Of a DNA stretch of 64,000 nucleotides, positions 60,786 to 64,000 are shown piece by piece. The stretch is from Oligoflexia bacterium. GTDB taxonomy: Bacteria > Bdellovibrionota > UBA1018. Numbering within the stretch: the stretch's first letter is position 1; every line of letters starts with the position of its first letter. Location: the NCBI GenBank assembly GCA_023701205.1, contig JAMPXJ010000023.1:1-64000 (forward strand), read 5' to 3'. Made by a program: the position numbers and the translations under genes. The notes under the pieces were generated by a model. It made no database searches. It was not told the DNA's origin and saw only the letters and a program-made list of their open reading frames with translations.

Positions 60786-63155
60786 TCACTTCGGGGTACC
60801 CGCGTCCGTCTGTCGGAAATACTCCAGCAGCTGGCGCGCCTCGTCCTGCGAAACGTTCTGGAACGTCATCTGCGTGAGATAGGTCGCCAAGAGCTCCTTG
60901 GCCACGGGATCCTTCTGGGTCATTTCCATCGGGTTGAGGATCATGTTCATGATCCACTCGGGCTGTCGTCGCAGGGTGACGCCGCGCAGGGGCGGGCCCA
61001 CCAGGCGCTCATCGAGCCGATGGCAGGGGGAGCACTTGGCCTGGAATACCTCGCTGCCTTTGCTCGCCAGCTCCGGCTTCACGGGCTCCAGCCGGAGCTG
61101 CTTGACGGGCCCGATGCCCTTGCTTGCCGCTTGCGTGACCTGTCCCGTGGGCTCGGGTGCCGTCGCCGCCGGTGACGCGGCAGGGCCCGGAGCATTCGTG
61201 CTCCACTGCAGCGGCACGTTCGCTCCCGGCGTCGAGACGCGCAGATAGCCCTGCATCTCCTGGTGCAAGGCCGAGCAGAAGTCGGTGCAGTAGAAGGGGA
61301 AGATCCCCGCGCGCCTGGCCTCGTAGCGAAGCGTTCGGGTCTCTCCGGGCATGAGCAGGATCTCGGCGTTATCCGAGCCCATGATCGCGAAGCCATGGTC
61401 GATGTCCCAGTCCTGCTCGAGATTGGTCACGTGGAAGAACACCGTGTCCCCCACCTGGATGCCCTCGATGTTATCGGGCACGAAGTGGGAGCGGATCACG
61501 GTCATGTACACGTGAACCTCCTTGCCTTTGCGCACCACCTTCGCCGCGGACTCGGACTTCGTCGCGAACTCGTGCCGGTTCTCCTCGAGCTTGTGGATCT
61601 TCTTCGTGCGTTCCATCAGCAGCGAGGCGGGCACGCCTTGGGCGTAGTGCGGCTCGCCGACGGTCGGGAAGTCCAGGAGCAGCTGCATCTTGTCGCCCGA
61701 GATGTCGATCAGCTGCGAGGACTGGGGCAGCTCGGGACCGACGGGCAGGTAGCGGTCCTTGGTGATCTTGTTCATCGCGACGAGGTACTTGCCGTAGGGC
61801 TTGGCCGAGTCCCCGCCGGGGATCATGATATGTCCCAGGGAATAATAGGTGGGAATGCGGTCGACGACCTCCCAGCTGCCGAGCTTCCATTTGACCACCT
61901 CGGAGCTCACGAAACAGGAGGTGTAGGCGAAGCCCTTGCCGTCGAACTCCGTATGCAGCGGGCCCAGGCAGGGCTTCTGCACCTCGCCGCCGAGCGCGGC
62001 GGCGTAGTCGACGATCGGAATCCCCTCGAAGTCGCCCGTGAACTTCTTCTCCGCAAGCGCTTTCTGGAGCTTCGAGAAGGAGAACGCCGTGATCTGCGCG
62101 GCCAGTTTTCCGCCACCCACGATGTACTCGCCCGAGGGATCGACGTCCACGCCGTGCGGCGATTTAGCGATGGGCACATAGGCGATGACGCCCGGGCACT
62201 CGGCGGGGCGGAGCAGACGCACGGGACCGCCTTTTTCGGAACGTGCCGTATGCCGGGCCTCGTCCAGGATGTTGTGGGTGTATTCAGCCGGTCCGACCAC
62301 GCCCTTGCCTTCGGCCGCGCAGCGCTCGGCCAAGCGCCAGTTCACCGCGGCGAGCAGGTCCTTGTCGTTCCGCGAGGCGTTGATCTCGATCAGGGTATGG
62401 GCCTTCTCGCTGTTGTAGGAAGTGAAGAAACACCAGTCCTTCGAGGGTCCTTTGCCGCAGTGGCCCAGATCGTAATCGATCCCCGGCACCAGGAGCTGGA
62501 AGGCGATGCTCATTTTTCCGGTCTTGGGATCCACTTTCACGAAGCTGATGGTGCCTTTGAAATTCTCCGCATAGGAGCGGATGGGCACGTCCTTTTGCGG
62601 AATCGGCACGGCGAACCGGGTCGAGGCGATCACGTACTCATTGTTCTCCGTGGCGAAAGGAGAGCCGTGGTTGCCGCCGGTGTTGGGGATTTCGAGGATC
62701 TCGGCAGTCTCGAAGCTCCGCAGATCGATCCGCGCGATGCGGGGCGTGTTGTTGGAGTTGACGAAGAGCCAGCGCCCGTCGGGAACCCCGCCGCTCATCG
62801 ATAGTTCCGTGTGATGCAGGTCGTCCCACGGAACGAAGCCGTGCGAGGTCTGGAGCAGCGGTTTGGTCTCCTCGCTGTAGCCATAACCGTTTTCCGGGTT
62901 GACCGAGAAGACGGGGAGGATCTTGAGCAGTCTTCCCGAGGGCAGGCCGTAGACGGCGACCTGGCCGCTGAAGCCGCCGGATAGGAACGCGTAGAACTCA
63001 TCGAACTTCCCCGGAGGAACGTATACTTTCTGGGCCGCATCCGCCGCGAGGCCGAGCTCCTGGCGCGGTCCTTTGCGTACGCAGGCCGCGGTGGTCAAGC
63101 TCAAGCCAATCGTCATCGCGGCAAGAAAAAGGAAAATACGCCGATTCGCGCCCAT
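60786..63155 (-). CDS. nosZ: Nitrous oxide reductase, clade II, with C-terminal cytochrome c domain
   Basis: ATG 63155, six bases after GGAG, gives 789 residues. The N-terminus has a Sec-type signal (no twin-Arg), as in clade II NosZ. A seven-bladed propeller region carries CuZ-type His residues in WDDLHHTELS and AKSPHGVDVDPSG. The cupredoxin domain has the CuA motif YCTDFCSALHQEM near residue 623 and is followed by a monohaem cytochrome c domain with CSPCH near 705 and a Met later (NPMEMTQ). The fused haem domain is known from Wolinella cNosZ. The enzyme reduces N2O to N2 in the periplasm. The accessory genes nosD, nosF, nosY and nosL are not in the window. Confidence 0.97.
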   Translation of the reverse strand: MGANRRIFLFLAAMTIGLSLTTAACVRKGPRQELGLAADAAQKVYVPPGKFDEFYAFLSGGFSGQVAVYGLPSGRLLKILPVFSVNPENGYGYSEETKPLLQTSHGFVPWDDLHHTELSMSGGVPDGRWLFVNSNNTPRIARIDLRSFETAEILEIPNTGGNHGSPFATENNEYVIASTRFAVPIPQKDVPIRSYAENFKGTISFVKVDPKTGKMSIAFQLLVPGIDYDLGHCGKGPSKDWCFFTSYNSEKAHTLIEINASRNDKDLLAAVNWRLAERCAAEGKGVVGPAEYTHNILDEARHTARSEKGGPVRLLRPAECPGVIAYVPIAKSPHGVDVDPSGEYIVGGGKLAAQITAFSFSKLQKALAEKKFTGDFEGIPIVDYAAALGGEVQKPCLGPLHTEFDGKGFAYTSCFVSSEVVKWKLGSWEVVDRIPTYYSLGHIMIPGGDSAKPYGKYLVAMNKITKDRYLPVGPELPQSSQLIDISGDKMQLLLDFPTVGEPHYAQGVPASLLMERTKKIHKLEENRHEFATKSESAAKVVRKGKEVHVYMTVIRSHFVPDNIEGIQVGDTVFFHVTNLEQDWDIDHGFAIMGSDNAEILLMPGETRTLRYEARRAGIFPFYCTDFCSALHQEMQGYLRVSTPGANVPLQWSTNAPGPAASPAATAPEPTGQVTQAASKGIGPVKQLRLEPVKPELASKGSEVFQAKCSPCHRLDERLVGPPLRGVTLRRQPEWIMNMILNPMEMTQKDPVAKELLATYLTQMTFQNVSQDEARQLLEYFRQTDAGTPK

Positions 63156-63202
63156 GCCGGTCTCCTTTTGTCGGGCAGGGTTTATGCAACTGGCATTCCG
63201 CA

Positions 63203-63802
63203 ATGAGCGTGAAAGCTCTGTCAATTAGGCAGCGGAAGCTCCTCCTGGCGGCGACGCTCCTGGTGGCGTTGGCGGGGTGGCTTCCCCTCTGGCGCATCGA
63301 GCTTTGGGCGCCTCAATACCCCGAGGGCCTGCTGATGCAGATCGGCGTTTCCAGAATCAGCGGGAACGTCGAACAGATCAATATCCTGAACCACTATATC
63401 GGGATGAAGCGCATCGAGCCCGCGGGCATTCCGGAGCTTCGGCTCATGCCGTGGGTGCTGGCCTTTCTGGTTCTCGTCGGCGGAGTGGCGGCAGCGCTTG
63501 GACGCAGGGCGCTCGCGATCGCCTGGGTGGTGTTGCTCTTTGCGGCTGGAACGGTCGGGATGATCGACTTCTACAATTGGGGCTACAGTTATGGTCACGA
63601 CCTCAGTCCCGACGCGCCGATCAAGGTTCCCGGAATGAGCTACCAGCCGCCGTTGATCGGGCACAAGGCGTTGCTGAACATCCATTCCTACTCGTACCCG
63701 GACCTCGGCGGGTATGCGCTGTTCCTCGGTCTCACGCTCGCGGTGCTCGCTATCGCGCCGCGCGCCTGCCTGGAGCGGCGGCGCTCATCGCCTGGCGCCT
63801 GA
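63203..63802 (+). CDS. nos-associated membrane protein
   Basis: The 199-residue product has about four hydrophobic segments (near 12-30, 78-96, 99-118 and 172-190). The phrase LPLWRIELWAPQYPEGL followed by NILNHYIGMKRIEP and IGHKALLNI is typical of an uncharacterised protein encoded in many clade II nos clusters (my recollection, not searched). It is divergent from nosZ with about 47 bp between start codons, so both may be controlled from the same short region. A role in supporting NosZ, for example electron or copper supply, is inference. Confidence 0.8.
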   Translation: MSVKALSIRQRKLLLAATLLVALAGWLPLWRIELWAPQYPEGLLMQIGVSRISGNVEQINILNHYIGMKRIEPAGIPELRLMPWVLAFLVLVGGVAAALGRRALAIAWVVLLFAAGTVGMIDFYNWGYSYGHDLSPDAPIKVPGMSYQPPLIGHKALLNIHSYSYPDLGGYALFLGLTLAVLAIAPRACLERRRSSPGA

Positions 63803-63812
63803 GCGCGGTCAT

Positions 63813-64000
63813 TCAGCTTTCGCGCGGACGGGGTTCGGCGATTCCGGCTGCCTGTTTCATTTTTTTGGCGGCTGCCTCGCTCTGCTTTCTCCGCTCGGCC
63901 CGGTAGCGCTCCTCTTCCTGGAACGGGCGGGCGCCCTGCATCTGAGTGGCGGAGGAGCCGCTCAATGGGGAAGCGGAAGGAGAGATCTTCGGAACGGGCG
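63813..64000 (-). CDS. C-terminal end of a gene entering from the right edge
   Basis: On the minus strand a frame runs from the window edge to TGA at 63813-63815, about 62 codons, with no internal stop and the typical third-position G/C bias. The peptide contains FQEEERYRAERRKQSEAAAKKMKQAAG, a charged helical end. The start lies outside the window. No function is assigned. Confidence 0.55.
   Translation of the reverse strand, partial: PVPKISPSASPLSGSSATQMQGARPFQEEERYRAERRKQSEAAAKKMKQAAGIAEPRPRES

Noticed and set aside
63156..63202. FNR- or NNR-type box (TTGATnnnnATCAA) between nosZ and the divergent gene
   Set aside because: No such dyad is visible in the 47 bp between the start codons; only a lone TTGACA (complement of 63219-63224) was found, inside the membrane-protein gene.

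Overview
The window is a GC-rich chromosomal segment from a Gram-negative (diderm) bacterium. Evidence for an outer membrane is strong: many signal peptides, lipoproteins and probable beta-barrels. The TIGR02147-type regulator, the ELWxxDGT-repeat lipoprotein, the secreted Cys-rich proteins and the clade II nitrous oxide reductase together resemble Bdellovibrionota or other former Deltaproteobacteria. That placement is inference; no rRNA or tRNA gene was seen, and no phage, transposase or CRISPR array.

Layout. 1-12.3 kb: end of a secreted protein, ELWxxDGT lipoprotein, typA GTPase, a small lipoprotein, a PadR/HAAS pair, acyltransferase, cold-shock protein, a lipoprotein with four CxxCH motifs, and a leucine-rich-repeat protein. 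12.3-17.7 kb: TetR regulator, ftsB-eno, and the three-gene proton-translocating transhydrogenase pntAA-pntAB-pntB. 17.8-29.4 kb: a very large beta-helix lipoprotein, queF, a PEBP-family protein, an Nfu-type Fe-S protein with an M48 protease, several secreted proteins of unknown role, and a DUF900-like hydrolase. 29.5-36.3 kb: ettA, a Fic/Doc protein, and the N-end-rule module clpS-clpA-aat.

36.5-46.9 kb: a secreted barrel-like protein paired with an EF-hand lipoprotein, type 5 uracil-DNA glycosylase, a membrane-anchored trehalose-6-phosphate synthase with an extracytoplasmic domain, a 27-bp-repeat protein, and an operon of two related lipoproteins flanking a TIGR02147 regulator. 47-56.3 kb: small membrane proteins, a cyclic-nucleotide-binding protein, and an envelope cluster of FecR, TPR/barrel, SpoIIE-type phosphatase, FecR-like and barrel genes. 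56.4-64 kb: a membrane-TPR protein, a histidine phosphatase, a STAS/zinc-ribbon plus PAS pair, and nosZ with a divergent nos-type membrane protein.

Themes. Housekeeping genes (typA, eno-ftsB, pnt, queF, nfu, ettA, clpSA-aat) alternate with lineage-specific envelope and signalling genes. The best candidates for undescribed biology are the envelope-signalling cluster, the TIGR02147/lipoprotein operon with its repeated TGTGAACAT sites, the sensor-fused trehalose synthase, the STAS-zinc-ribbon/PAS pair, and a leader of eight 10-nt units that runs directly into the pntAA start codon. All functional assignments rest on reading motifs by eye; no database search was run.
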